A model generated the notes under the pieces. It saw nothing but the letters and a program-made list of their open reading frames with translations, was not told the origin of the DNA and made no database searches. 64,000 nt of DNA from Promethearchaeota archaeon (GTDB lineage: Archaea; Asgardarchaeota; Lokiarchaeia; Sigyniarchaeales; SOKP01), in NCBI GenBank assembly GCA_019058365.1, contig JAHPZE010000008.1:89651-153650 (forward strand). Reading direction: 5' to 3'. Every line of letters starts with the position of its first letter. The first letter of the stretch is position 1. This document shows positions 8,484 through 17,703 of this stretch, one piece after another. The translations under genes were made by a program, and so were the position numbers.

Positions 8484-9811
8484 ATGTTAGACTTTCATTT
8501 TCACGAATGGGTTGGAGCTATATTTTTTTCAAAGGTTTATTCCATGATCTTCCTGGTATTGAGGTTGTTGAACCTCCTCTAGTAAACACTGAAATCGTTA
8601 GTGAAGGAGTTAAAAATTCTCCTGAATTCGTTTGTTTTCCATTTAAAGTCATTCTTGGTGAAATGATAAACCTGTATCGTAATTATGATGTTAAAGATTT
8701 TGCGATGATTGCTGACTACGGCCCATGTCGAGCAGGAATTTATGCTGTCGTCCAGAAAAGAATCTTGAAAAATATGGGATTCAAGGATGTTAGAATGTTT
8801 TATCTACGTCAAGATGATTTTCGAAATCTTGAATGGCTAAGGGTATTTCGTGATTTAGAAAAAAGAACAGGAAGAAAATTTGATGACTATAAAATTTTAA
8901 GAAACACACTCTTGTTCTTGGTCAAAGCATACTATGTTGAAAGAATAAGCCATATTGAAGGACTTGTTAGATGTCGAGAAAAAAACAAAGCAATGACTAC
9001 CAAAGTAGTTCATGCTTTGATGAATTTACTTGATAGCGAAAATAATTTGATGAAATTATCTAATTTTGATAGAACGATAGATGAAAATTTTCGCAAGATT
9101 CCTATTGACAAGGAAATGGAACCTTTGAGGGTTTGTTATACTGGGGAAATCCAAGTCATGTTGGAGAAATGGGTTAATTATGATCTGATGGGAGAATTAG
9201 GCGTCATGGGTATCGAGGTTCACAAGCAGTATGATGTCTTTGATTGGGTCATGTACAAACTTGACGCCAGCAAACGAAGAAGACGACTTGAACGTGTTGC
9301 AAGAAAGTATATTCCAATGGATATTGGGGGGGAGGCTGTGTGGAATATGGGAAGTTATCTTGAGTCTCAAGAAAAAGGTTTTGATGGTTTTGTCCATATA
9401 TTCCCATTTACTTGCATGCCTGAAATATCCCTCATGGGAATGTTAGAAGCTGAGAAAAACATGGACAAGTTTTTCATGCCCCAAATTCATATTAGTCTTG
9501 ATGGAAGTTCTGGTTTTGAGGGACTTAGAACAAGAGTCGAGGCATTTCATGATTTAATGGTTGGTAACAAGGAAACTAATCCCTTGTTTAGAGATGTCAA
9601 GTATGTGGTCCCGGATGAAATAAAAAATATATATTTTAAGCCGAAATCCAATTTTGAATATTTCATATCTAGTATTGAAACCCCAATGTCAAAGGTTTTA
9701 ACAATGCTGAATCCATCAAAGAAATTAGATGTAGGATTCGCCCTTAAGAATGGACTCGAGTTTTTTTCAAGAAATTCGTTTTTTAGTATCGGATCTCTTT
9801 TTAACCTTTGA
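8477..9811 (+). CDS. Activase-associated 2-hydroxyacyl-CoA dehydratase-like protein
   Basis: A 444-residue protein of the 2-hydroxyacyl-CoA dehydratase/DUF2229 superfamily. Near residue 50 it has the FVCFPFKVILGE segment and later YGPCRAG, with cysteines placed as in the activase-associated subunits of YjiL/YjiM-type systems. It overlaps the activase gene by 7 bases and probably works with it as the reductase or dehydratase partner. Its first 75 residues align with the truncated paralogue that follows at 9826. Its AT-rich codons differ from those of that paralogue and of the FAD domain upstream. The real substrate is not evident; these systems are often annotated only as activase-related. Confidence 0.8.
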   Translation: MVNVRLSFSRMGWSYIFFKGLFHDLPGIEVVEPPLVNTEIVSEGVKNSPEFVCFPFKVILGEMINLYRNYDVKDFAMIADYGPCRAGIYAVVQKRILKNMGFKDVRMFYLRQDDFRNLEWLRVFRDLEKRTGRKFDDYKILRNTLLFLVKAYYVERISHIEGLVRCREKNKAMTTKVVHALMNLLDSENNLMKLSNFDRTIDENFRKIPIDKEMEPLRVCYTGEIQVMLEKWVNYDLMGELGVMGIEVHKQYDVFDWVMYKLDASKRRRRLERVARKYIPMDIGGEAVWNMGSYLESQEKGFDGFVHIFPFTCMPEISLMGMLEAEKNMDKFFMPQIHISLDGSSGFEGLRTRVEAFHDLMVGNKETNPLFRDVKYVVPDEIKNIYFKPKSNFEYFISSIETPMSKVLTMLNPSKKLDVGFALKNGLEFFSRNSFFSIGSLFNL

Positions 9812-9825
9812 GAGGCTATTTTGTT

Positions 9826-10056
9826 ATGAAAGTTTCTTTTCCAAATATGGACAATTCGTGGCCGGCGTTCAAGACTTTCTTCGAGTGTATGGGTACCGAG
9901 GTGATTCTGCCAGATCCCACGAATCGTAACGATGTGAAGATTGGCGTGAAACACAGCCCTAAGTTCGTCTGTTTTCCCTTCAAAACTACCTTGGGAGATT
10001 TCGTGAACGTTATCGAGAAAGATTTTGATAATAATATAAGAAATAGAATATATTAA
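9826..10056 (+). pseudogene. Truncated paralogue of the dehydratase-like subunit
   Basis: ATG 9826, preceded by GAGAGG at 9810-9815, opens 76 codons. Residues 1-65 resemble the preceding protein: KVSFPNM at the start, then KHSPKFVCFPFKTTLGDF against KNSPEFVCFPFKVILGEM. Full-length relatives run to 350 or more residues. Here the homology stops at base 10020, exactly where the right copy of the 47-bp direct repeat begins, and the last 11 residues are translated repeat. The gene is therefore cut by a rearrangement whose junction is visible. The remaining part is about 50% GC in the lines counted, unlike its neighbours. Confidence 0.8.
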
Positions 10057-10067
10057 TGTTATTGAAG
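10021..10067. repeat. 47-bp direct repeat, right copy
   Basis: Same sequence as 4646-4692 with one substitution. Here it truncates the preceding gene and is not a promoter for any gene. The 215 bases that follow, up to 10282, are noncoding and AT-rich. They contain an imperfect tandem element of about 21 bases (TTGATTTTTGAAAATTTCC then TTAATTTTTGAAAGTTAC) near 10209-10250. Confidence 0.9.
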
Positions 10068-10282
10068 AATCATTCAAGGAAGTTAATCCTCACCCATATT
10101 AACTGTGAGAGTTTTTCCGATAAAAAATATTTTAAATTTATGAAATTCTCGTTTATTTTAGAAAATTACAAAAAATCGACTTTTGTAGGTTCGATGAAAC
10201 CTTTTCAAATTGATTTTTGAAAATTTCCAGTTAATTTTTGAAAGTTACACGTTATATTAATGTTTTATATAAAAAAGTAATT

Positions 10283-11941
10283 CTATTTTATTCTTGCATA
10301 AATTTCTCTATTCCTATCAAATTCTTTTACAATTTTTTTTCCTTCTTTATTAGATAATGATAAATTAATCTCTGCCTTTCGACTTAGGGAGCCAGTAAAA
10401 ATTTCCTCTTTACCAGAAAAAACAGCAATATTTTGACTGGCAAATTTTGGGCTTGCTCTTAAAATAACTTTATCTAGCATTATTTCAATATTAAGTTCAA
10501 TTCTTTCTTTATTACCTTTTACTTTCCCATATCTAGTTAGCTCCCTAAACTGTTCCGATTTATACTTTGATTCTTTTAGCTTTATGGGATTTACAACTAC
10601 ATCATTTCCAAAATTGTAAATCTCAAATTCTAAGCGATCATTTTTAAAATTTCTTACTTCTACCACAGGTCTTGCTAAATCTTTATCTCTGAAACCATAT
10701 GGGACCTTAACAGTCATTTTTAATACAAAAACTGTTGAAATATCTCCACCTTCAATGAAAATTATTGTATCTATAATTGATGGAAGCATTCCAAGCTCTA
10801 TTCGACCTATAAATCTTTGAATGGCATCTATTGCCGAAGATGAATGAACTACACCAACCATCCCTACTCCAGATAAGCGAAAATCGGAATAAATTTGAAA
10901 ATCTTTTGTTGTTCTAACTTCATCAAAAATGGTAAAATCGGGTCTTACAAGTAAAAGAATATCTGCAGAATTCTCAAGGTTGCCTTCTAGTTTAGTATAT
11001 TGAGTTATTTCTGGTTCTACTTGTAAATCTCTAACACTTTCAAGTGTTTTTATTACTTTCTCTTGTTTCAAATAGTAATTTGCTAATGCTGCTGAAAATG
11101 TTGATTTTCCCGCTCCTGGTGGACCTGCTACAAGTATTCCTTCCGCTTTATGCAATCTTTTTTGTAACCTACTATCAATTGAATAATCAGATAATTGTAA
11201 ACTTACTAGAGGTCGTGCTGCCGTAATTTCAACATCCTTCGAGAAAGGAGGGCGTGTAATAACTATCCTAAATTCTCTCATTTGTGCCACCACAGCACCT
11301 TCCTTTTCAATCTCAATAAATGAATGTTGATCTTCTCTAGTCACTTCTGCAATCTCCATTGCAATATCCTCTATCAACTTATTTGATATTGGTTCATCGC
11401 TGATTTTTTGTAATCGCCAACTTCCGGGAGAGCCTTTTTTAGCATAAGGAGGTATATTTTGTTTGAGATGGACACTCATCGTTTCCTCATCAAAATATTC
11501 TAATATCTTTAAAGATATAGGTAAGAGTTCTTCCTTTGATTTTTTTTCCCAAGCAAAAAGGACTTCTAATCCTTCAAATTCTCCGACATCTCCTTGTATT
11601 CTATCTGCGGTTATTAAAATAGCATTATTCTCTTTTGCATACTCTCTAATCAAAGCATCCAATTCTCCTCCTGGAGCCATTTTGATTTCTTCTCTGGAAG
11701 GGCGTTTACCTACGATGTGTAATATAATTTCGCCTTTATCATGTAGATTTCTTAATTCTTTTAGAACTCTTAAACCAAAAAATCCAATATCTTTATGAAT
11801 ATTAGTCCTATACTCGACTTCAGCAACAACTATGTTTGAAATAAAAATTTCTGGTTTTTCTCCTAACTCTCCATCCTCAATTAAGGTAAGAATTTGACCA
11901 TTAAAAATTACTGATGTATCACAAACAAATTTATCTGACAT
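10283..11941 (-). CDS. PIN domain-PilT family ATPase fusion
   Basis: A 552-residue protein of the archaeal PIN-ATPase type (COG1855 as I remember it). The N-terminal PIN nuclease domain (about 1-125) has the acidic residues D8, E41, D95 and D113, all apparently present. A linker is followed by a PilT/VirB11-like ATPase with Walker A GPPGAGKST at about 273-281 and an aspartate box, LLVRPDFTIFDEVRT. The last 60 residues look like the small KH-like nucleic-acid-binding domain found in this family. It is probably a soluble ATP-dependent RNA or DNA processing enzyme. It overlaps by 11 bases with the upstream EndA-like gene, which suggests coupled translation and an RNA-related role. Confidence 0.88.
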   Translation of the reverse strand: MSDKFVCDTSVIFNGQILTLIEDGELGEKPEIFISNIVVAEVEYRTNIHKDIGFFGLRVLKELRNLHDKGEIILHIVGKRPSREEIKMAPGGELDALIREYAKENNAILITADRIQGDVGEFEGLEVLFAWEKKSKEELLPISLKILEYFDEETMSVHLKQNIPPYAKKGSPGSWRLQKISDEPISNKLIEDIAMEIAEVTREDQHSFIEIEKEGAVVAQMREFRIVITRPPFSKDVEITAARPLVSLQLSDYSIDSRLQKRLHKAEGILVAGPPGAGKSTFSAALANYYLKQEKVIKTLESVRDLQVEPEITQYTKLEGNLENSADILLLVRPDFTIFDEVRTTKDFQIYSDFRLSGVGMVGVVHSSSAIDAIQRFIGRIELGMLPSIIDTIIFIEGGDISTVFVLKMTVKVPYGFRDKDLARPVVEVRNFKNDRLEFEIYNFGNDVVVNPIKLKESKYKSEQFRELTRYGKVKGNKERIELNIEIMLDKVILRASPKFASQNIAVFSGKEEIFTGSLSRKAEINLSLSNKEGKKIVKEFDRNREIYARIK

Positions 11942-12551
11942 TATCTAAATCGTCGTTATTGTCTTCTTTATTCAAAATTTGGAATTTTTTTACGCTATAA
12001 TAAATAGGTTTTGATAACCGATCAACTGTGGCAACTATTAAATCTTTCCGAGAGCTCATAGCAACTCTGGACATCTTATCCAGATCCCTTAGTTCAATTG
12101 GATTCCCTTCAAATACTGGAAAGATAAGAAATTTCGCCGAATCTTTTTCAAAATCAGCTCCTCTCTTATATACTCGAAAATCGATTCCATCGCCATAACC
12201 TGTACGGACAATATATCCCCTTTTTCTTAAATCGCTGTAGATTATATATTTATGCCACAATCTTTCATCAAATTGAGTAAAATAAGTTAATATATTTTCA
12301 AAATCATACAGCAACTTATTCTTATCATTACTTTCCCATAATAATATTCTATTCCTCTCAAATAAGAGTAATACCTCAATAGGATTAAGTGTTAAAATTT
12401 CCTGCCCCTTATTATCTATTTCAATGGTTCCTATAAATGAAGTGTGATGAAATTCTTCAATTCCCTTCTTATCAGTAATTATAACTTTATCTCCTTCAAT
12501 TATTCCCTCTAATTGAACCTTCTCAGTTTTCTCGGATAAATCCATTGTCAT
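11931..12551 (-). CDS. tRNA splicing endonuclease (EndA) paralogue lacking the catalytic His
   Basis: A 206-residue protein with the EndA fold. The C-terminal catalytic domain has YSDLRKRGYIVRTG, DFRVYKRG and SSRKDLIVATVD. Aligning by eye with archaeal EndA, the catalytic Tyr is Y128 and the Lys is K169. The His of the EHS motif is replaced: the text reads KDSAKFL, so S138 occupies that place. Archaeal EndA may be homotetrameric, homodimeric or heteromeric, and heteromeric forms contain a structural subunit without the triad. This gene is a good candidate for a structural or altered subunit, with the active copy elsewhere. It is transcribed before the PIN-PilT gene with an 11-base overlap. 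An interrupted tRNA is present at 36880-37025. Confidence 0.85.
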   Translation of the reverse strand: MTMDLSEKTEKVQLEGIIEGDKVIITDKKGIEEFHHTSFIGTIEIDNKGQEILTLNPIEVLLLFERNRILLWESNDKNKLLYDFENILTYFTQFDERLWHKYIIYSDLRKRGYIVRTGYGDGIDFRVYKRGADFEKDSAKFLIFPVFEGNPIELRDLDKMSRVAMSSRKDLIVATVDRLSKPIYYSVKKFQILNKEDNNDDLDNVR

Positions 12552-12688
12552 AAAACATTAATTATGAATTTATTATAATTAATGAATTTTTCCATGCCTT
12601 TTTCTCTATTTTAAATTTTAGATAATTAAAAATATCGAAAATTTGAGATAAATTCGTCTTTAGGTTCTATAAGTAAGAAATTCTAAAA

Positions 12689-14545
12689 TTAATCAATAAA
12701 AAGTGGAAGTGAGAAATAAAAAGTGCTTCCTTTATTTCTCCCTTTAGATTCCATCCAAATTTTCCCACCATGAGCTTCTACAATTCTTTTTGAAAGATAT
12801 AATCCTAAACCAGTTCCATCAATTCCTAAATCAAGTCCTTGACCATATCGTTCAATTTTTCCAAATTGTTTGAATAACCTTGCTTTTTCTTCCTCTGTAA
12901 AACCAATTCCGTTATCTTTTATTGAAACAATTACATAATCTTCTAAAATTTCAGTTCTTATATCTATCCACCCTTTTTTTGGAGTAAATTTTATAGCATT
13001 TATGAGTAAATTCGAAATTACATCATGAATTTCTTCTTTTTCAAATTTAGATATTATAGAATCGTGAATTTCAACATTAATTGAATGTTCTCTTTTCACA
13101 GCTAAAGGATGTAAATTCTCTACGCAGTAATTAATAAGAAACGATAAATCTTCTACTTCTAGTCTAGGCTTCAAATCTGGGGATTCTAATTTAGAAGTGT
13201 GTAAAAGATTATTAATTATAGCTTGCAATCGTTCACATCCTTTATCAATTTCTTCTAAATTTGAAATAATTTTAGGATTTAATTCTTTTGAATACAAGGT
13301 TAATATCAGATCCGTAAACCCTTTGATTGAAATCAATGGAGTCTTTAACTCATGAGAAGCTCTACTTAAAAATTCAGACTTTATTTTATTAATTTCTTTT
13401 AACTTTTGTTCCATTTGCTTAGACTCTGTAATATCTCGTACAATTGCCCAAATTCTATAAGGATCATCTTGTTCATCTGATAAAATCCAAAATCTAATAC
13501 TAACTGGCAATAAACTACCATCTTTTTGTATATATTCTTTCTCATAGACTTTATTTTCACCAACTGCTAAGTGAGTAAATAATATCTCATCTTCGATTTC
13601 ATACCATTTTGATGGCGTTATTTTGCGAATATTTAGAGTCAATAGTTCTTCCTTGGAATAACCAAGTATTTCTAGAAACGCTTTGTTAAATTCGATAAAA
13701 TTTCCTTCCATATCTGTTGAATAAATACCGTCAGTACTAGATTCAAATAAAGTACGATATTTACTTTCAGATTCTTGTATTTTTTTTTCATTTTTCTTTC
13801 GCTCAGTGATATCTCTCGAAATCATTATAGCTCCTTTTATTTTTTTATCCTCTATTAAAAATCTTCCTTTTGTTTCCACCCAAATGTAATGGCCATCTTT
13901 ATGTTTAATTCTAAATTCTTCCAGTAGCTCACCTTTAATCAATCCTTTTTTCATAACATTAGAGATTAGTTTAAGATCATTAGGATGGGCGAAATCTCTT
14001 GGCTTCCTTCCAATTACTTCTTCCTTTTTATAACCTAACACTGAGTAATATGCGTTTTCATTGATGAATATATGTTCAAAATCTTGGTTTAAAATTGCTA
14101 TTAAATCATTTGTATTATTCGCAATCAAGCTAAATTTTTCTTCGGTTTCTTTTAAATTTTGTTCTAGTATACATGTTTCAGTGACATTAGTCACAATTCC
14201 TTCTACAAACTCTTGGTCTCCTTCCTTAATTAGATGAGAATTTATTTGAATATAAAGAAGCATACCATTTGGGTTCCATATCTTTACAATAAAATCTTTA
14301 ACAGTTCCGTTCTTCTTTAATTCATTATAGTATTTTTGTTGAATTTCAGGATCAGAAAAAAATTGAGATGCTAAAGATCCAGTTAATTCAATTGATGGAT
14401 CCAATCCTAAGATTGTATTGAGAGCAATATTATGAATTAATAACTCTCCCATTAATTCCTCTTTAAAATATCCAATATTTAAACTATTTATAAATTCTTT
14501 GAATTGTTTATTGGAAATGTTGCCTTCTTTATTTTTTATATCCAA
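12689..14545 (-). CDS. Multi-PAS sensor histidine kinase, soluble
   Basis: A 618-residue histidine kinase without membrane segments, hence a cytoplasmic sensor. Three PAS/PAC units are visible: about 30-130, 132-250 (ending RDITERK) and 258-382 (ending RDITESK). The HisKA phosphoacceptor is H398 in RASHELKTP. The HATPase domain carries the N box NLLINAIKFTP, IKDNGIGF and GTGLGLYLSK. No response regulator is adjacent. It resembles the single-PAS kinase at 62727-63866, including the GRNKGSTF motif near the end, so the two are paralogues. The ligand of the PAS domains cannot be told from sequence. Confidence 0.92.
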   Translation of the reverse strand: MDIKNKEGNISNKQFKEFINSLNIGYFKEELMGELLIHNIALNTILGLDPSIELTGSLASQFFSDPEIQQKYYNELKKNGTVKDFIVKIWNPNGMLLYIQINSHLIKEGDQEFVEGIVTNVTETCILEQNLKETEEKFSLIANNTNDLIAILNQDFEHIFINENAYYSVLGYKKEEVIGRKPRDFAHPNDLKLISNVMKKGLIKGELLEEFRIKHKDGHYIWVETKGRFLIEDKKIKGAIMISRDITERKKNEKKIQESESKYRTLFESSTDGIYSTDMEGNFIEFNKAFLEILGYSKEELLTLNIRKITPSKWYEIEDEILFTHLAVGENKVYEKEYIQKDGSLLPVSIRFWILSDEQDDPYRIWAIVRDITESKQMEQKLKEINKIKSEFLSRASHELKTPLISIKGFTDLILTLYSKELNPKIISNLEEIDKGCERLQAIINNLLHTSKLESPDLKPRLEVEDLSFLINYCVENLHPLAVKREHSINVEIHDSIISKFEKEEIHDVISNLLINAIKFTPKKGWIDIRTEILEDYVIVSIKDNGIGFTEEEKARLFKQFGKIERYGQGLDLGIDGTGLGLYLSKRIVEAHGGKIWMESKGRNKGSTFYFSLPLFID

Positions 14546-14691
14546 AGATTACCATCTTTTTTGATTTTAGAGAGATTATCCTTAGCGAGAATGCTATTTT
14601 AATGTAATTAATAATAAATAAATGCAATATTAGTTTTTTAATTTGCTAATTTTAACATAGGTGTTTTAAAATATCAAAAATTTATATAAAT

Positions 14692-15261
14692 ATGAAAGAA
14701 ATGCTTGAAAAGCTTTTATTAAAATTAAGAGATGCAAAGAAAATTGTTTTTATGGGTATAGGAGAAGAAAAACTAAGTGATGATGCTATAGGTCCTTATA
14801 TAATTAGTGAACTTTTAAGTTATTCAAATGATAAATTTCTATTTATTAATGCTGGAATTGATCCAATGGGTAGAATTGATGAAGTTATAGATTTCCAAGC
14901 ATCCCATCTAATTCTTTTAGACACTTGTACTTTAAACAAACCTCCTGGCACTGTGGCTATATTTGAAAGAGAAAATTTTAAAGATTATGTTCCAATTTCA
15001 ACTCATACTATACCAATTCATATTGTTGTTGACTTATTATTAGAAAAATTACCCGATTTAACTGTTTTTATGATAGGAATCGTACCAGAGAGTCTTGAAG
15101 GTTTCTCTGAGCTAAATTTGTATAAAGAAGATAAAATTACACTTGAGGAGCGAAATGAAAATATCGATCTTCCCTTCTTTGAATTCAATCTTACATCTAC
15201 GATTCAGAAAGCAGCAAATCAGATTATCAATATCTTAAAAGAAATTATGAAGCAAATATAA
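14692..15261 (+). CDS. Hydrogenase maturation protease (HycI/HyaD family)
   Basis: A 189-residue protein of the hydrogenase endopeptidase family, which trims the C-terminus of the NiFe-hydrogenase large subunit after nickel insertion. The N-terminal signature is MGIGEEKLSDDAIGP, a variant of GxGNxLxxDDGxG. Candidate nickel-sensing residues are E25 or E26, D77 (LLDTC) and H105 (STHTIPIH). The N-terminus and THTIPIH most resemble the HycI/group 3-4 branch. No hydrogenase structural gene lies in the window, so the target is elsewhere. ATG 14692 follows an AT-rich stretch with TTATATAAAT, so the transcript is probably leaderless or nearly so. Confidence 0.85.
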   Translation: MKEMLEKLLLKLRDAKKIVFMGIGEEKLSDDAIGPYIISELLSYSNDKFLFINAGIDPMGRIDEVIDFQASHLILLDTCTLNKPPGTVAIFERENFKDYVPISTHTIPIHIVVDLLLEKLPDLTVFMIGIVPESLEGFSELNLYKEDKITLEERNENIDLPFFEFNLTSTIQKAANQIINILKEIMKQI

Positions 15262-15265
15262 AGCC

Positions 15266-15454
15266 TTAATCTTTCCCTTCTGAGATTTTTGAAATATAAT
15301 TAGTGATTATTTCAATAGTCTTGGATAAATTTTCCTGATCTCCAGAATTTAAATCTTCTTTAATTCTTTCTAAAAAAGAAACAACATTATCTGCTTCTCT
15401 TAGGATCCTAATATAATCAGATCCCTTTTTATTTAACGATCCTCCCCAAGCCAT
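15266..15454 (-). CDS. Small hypothetical helical protein
   Basis: A 62-residue protein beginning MAWGGSLNKKG and then two predicted helices (about 13-33 and 38-58), charged and soluble. I recognise no family. It converges on the hydrogenase protease gene with only a 4-base gap, which suggests the frame is real. Upstream, 15455-15734 is noncoding and AT-rich with no recognised element apart from a near-palindrome around TTTAACGTTAAC near 15697. Confidence 0.5.
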   Translation of the reverse strand: MAWGGSLNKKGSDYIRILREADNVVSFLERIKEDLNSGDQENLSKTIEIITNYISKISEGKD

Positions 15455-15734
15455 TTCTCATTCAACAGTAAAATAAATTCATTATTAATTATATTATCAG
15501 AAAGCTTATGTTTAAAACTCATAGTTTTTCTAAGCAACGACAAAAATCTGCCCTATCTTCTGAGCAAATCAATAATATGCATTTTTAAATACTAGTTATG
15601 TGTAATTAATGCTAGAGGAAAAGACGTATAGAATTCTTTTTATTCAAAAAAAGTAGAAAAATAATTCGTTTCATAAGTCAGTGAAAAATTGAAGTTTAAC
15701 GTTAACTAAAAATTATATTTGAAAGTTATTTGAC

Positions 15735-16160
15735 ATGATTCAGGAATTAATGATTATTAATCAAGCAGGAATTGCTTTATTTTATCATAATTTCCTAAAT
15801 AATGATAAACTTGAAGACGAACAAACCCTCGCAAGCTACTTTGATATTATCTGCAAATTTACAAAACGAGAATTTAAAGAAAGCTTGAAATTCATAACGC
15901 TAGATCGTTCTATCTTTTTTTTCTACACTCACACATCTCAATATCATCTTGTACTTAAATGCGATAATGAAAATATTCATAAAAAACAGTTAGAAAAGTT
16001 TTCTGAAACGATACTTGAAAAATTCTTGAAAAATTATGAAGACATTCTAAAAGATTTTACAGGGGAGGTGTCGCATTTTAAATCTTTTTCTAAAGAAATT
16101 ATGAATATATTAGTTTCAAAATTTGAAAAATTTAAAGATTTATTAATTATAGAAAGATAA
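15735..16160 (+). CDS. Longin-like small protein
   Basis: A 141-residue protein that opens MIQELMIINQAGIALFYHNF, a strand-turn-strand pattern like the start of longin/roadblock-type domains (SNARE-like, AP sigma and Asgard longin proteins). The next part alternates helix and strand (FITLDRSIFFFYTH, YHLVLKCD) and ends in a long amphipathic helix. In Asgard genomes such proteins are thought to pair with small GTPases. No catalytic residues are expected. The assignment rests on pattern and length, not on a conserved motif. The next gene is a polytopic membrane protein 178 bases downstream on the same strand; the two may be co-expressed but a separate AT-rich promoter region lies between them. 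Confidence 0.5.
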   Translation: MIQELMIINQAGIALFYHNFLNNDKLEDEQTLASYFDIICKFTKREFKESLKFITLDRSIFFFYTHTSQYHLVLKCDNENIHKKQLEKFSETILEKFLKNYEDILKDFTGEVSHFKSFSKEIMNILVSKFEKFKDLLIIER

Positions 16161-16338
16161 GTACACGAATCTTATAATTAGATGTGATTCTCTCAAGATC
16201 TTTTTTGATTTTTTTTATAACTCATTGAAAGGACCTTTTATAATAATGCTTAAAAATAAATTATAGCAAGAATTATTAAAATGAAAAGAAATCATATTTA
16301 AAAATTAATATTATTTAATTCAAAAAAAGTGAAATTTA

Positions 16339-17703
16339 ATGAGTTTAAAACGATTTGGTGATAAAGTCCAAAAAATTTTAGATAAAAATTTTCATAAGAT
16401 ATTTAATAATTCCCATTTCTTATACACTATAATTTTCTTAGTATCCTCCTTATTAATTAGTCTTTTAAGTCTTATTCCAAACCAAATTGTTGGGAATTTA
16501 ATATTATTTTTAGCCACAGTTTTGGCTATTACATTTATCCTATTAATGTTTGAAGGGTTAATTCCTCAATTAAACAAATATCTATTTGGCTCCGAAAAAA
16601 AATTTGATAAATGGAAGCTAATTTTTTTTATTATTAACTTTTTTATTAGTTTTTTTATAATACTCCCCTACTTTTTAATGGGGACGTCTACTAATTTAAC
16701 AATTCAATTTCTTGGATGGGATGTGATTCTTCCAGCTCTTTTTATAGTTATATATTTTGGATGGAATCTTGGTCAAATCTTTTTCTTAAGAAGAGGTTTT
16801 GATGATATTTCTGAAAAAATTGATGATAGAGTAATTGAAAAGTTTGGATCTTCGAAAAAAAAAGAATCAATCAATATTATTTTTCTGATTTTAGCCTTAA
16901 TCGTACCCATTTTAATTGAATTTGGCACTTTTTTTGGATTTTTACCAGAATATGCTCCAGGAGGAGATAGAACATTATTCATTGGATGCAGTTTAGTTAT
17001 ACTTCTACTCTTAATTATTACATCTTGGCGTTTAATTACATTATATCAGAGAAGTAGAAAAAATAATTCTACTACTTCATTTTCTTCTATGTTCTACATT
17101 TTGATATGGATTCTACTCTGGTTTAGATCTTTTAGCTTCTTCAACGCATTATTGAATGTAACTCAAGCATCTACAACACCTGATATTACTTCAGGACTAA
17201 TTGATATTTTACTCCTGGTTTTTACTGCAATAATGGTTCTAAGGGGTTTAGGCCAAAAAGTCTATGATTCTTTCTTATTTAATTCAAACAATATGCCCTT
17301 TTTCCTCTTCGCTTTTACTGTTTTATATATTGAGGGGCAAATTATAATGATTACAGGTGCAGGAACTTTGACAGGAATTTTCGCTAATAGAAATCAGATT
17401 AATTTAGTTAACAATTTCTTGAATATAATCCTAATAGTGATTTTTTATTGGTGGTACTCTGAACATTCTTTAGAGAGGAAAGGATTTCTCATTAAAAAAC
17501 AGTTTTATCCAGAAGAAGTAGCAGGAATATTAGATGATTTTAAAGAATTTTTGGTGAATAATAACGCTTTAGTTCCCGATAAAATTGGAGATGAAAAAAT
17601 GGAAGAATTCCTTCATTTGAAAAATATAGAAATTGAGAAACCAGAACCACCAGAAGAAAAACCTGAAATTGAAACAGAAAATAATCTAGTTAGTGATAAA
17701 TAA
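16339..17703 (+). CDS. Polytopic membrane protein of unknown function
   Basis: A 454-residue protein with about ten hydrophobic segments between residues 27 and 375. The short N-terminal cytoplasmic-like part is basic and amphipathic (SLKRFGDKVQKILDK). A loop at about 155-175 is charged. The C-terminus after residue 375 is soluble and acidic and contains a Pro-Glu run (EKPEPPEEKPEIETE). I recognise no transporter or enzyme motif. The start ATG 16339 has GTGAA upstream, a weak ribosome binding site. It follows the longin-like gene on the same strand. Confidence 0.75.
   Translation: MSLKRFGDKVQKILDKNFHKIFNNSHFLYTIIFLVSSLLISLLSLIPNQIVGNLILFLATVLAITFILLMFEGLIPQLNKYLFGSEKKFDKWKLIFFIINFFISFFIILPYFLMGTSTNLTIQFLGWDVILPALFIVIYFGWNLGQIFFLRRGFDDISEKIDDRVIEKFGSSKKKESINIIFLILALIVPILIEFGTFFGFLPEYAPGGDRTLFIGCSLVILLLLIITSWRLITLYQRSRKNNSTTSFSSMFYILIWILLWFRSFSFFNALLNVTQASTTPDITSGLIDILLLVFTAIMVLRGLGQKVYDSFLFNSNNMPFFLFAFTVLYIEGQIIMITGAGTLTGIFANRNQINLVNNFLNIILIVIFYWWYSEHSLERKGFLIKKQFYPEEVAGILDDFKEFLVNNNALVPDKIGDEKMEEFLHLKNIEIEKPEPPEEKPEIETENNLVSDK

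Noticed and set aside
3992..10282. Insertion sequence or integrated virus between the 47-bp repeats
   Set aside because: No transposase, integrase, inverted repeats or phage gene is present, only a metabolic operon. The repeat is reported as a rearrangement trace.
10068..10282. Weak 21-base tandem element (TTGATTTTTG...) as a regulatory site
   Set aside because: Two imperfect copies in an AT-rich noncoding stretch; too degenerate to call.
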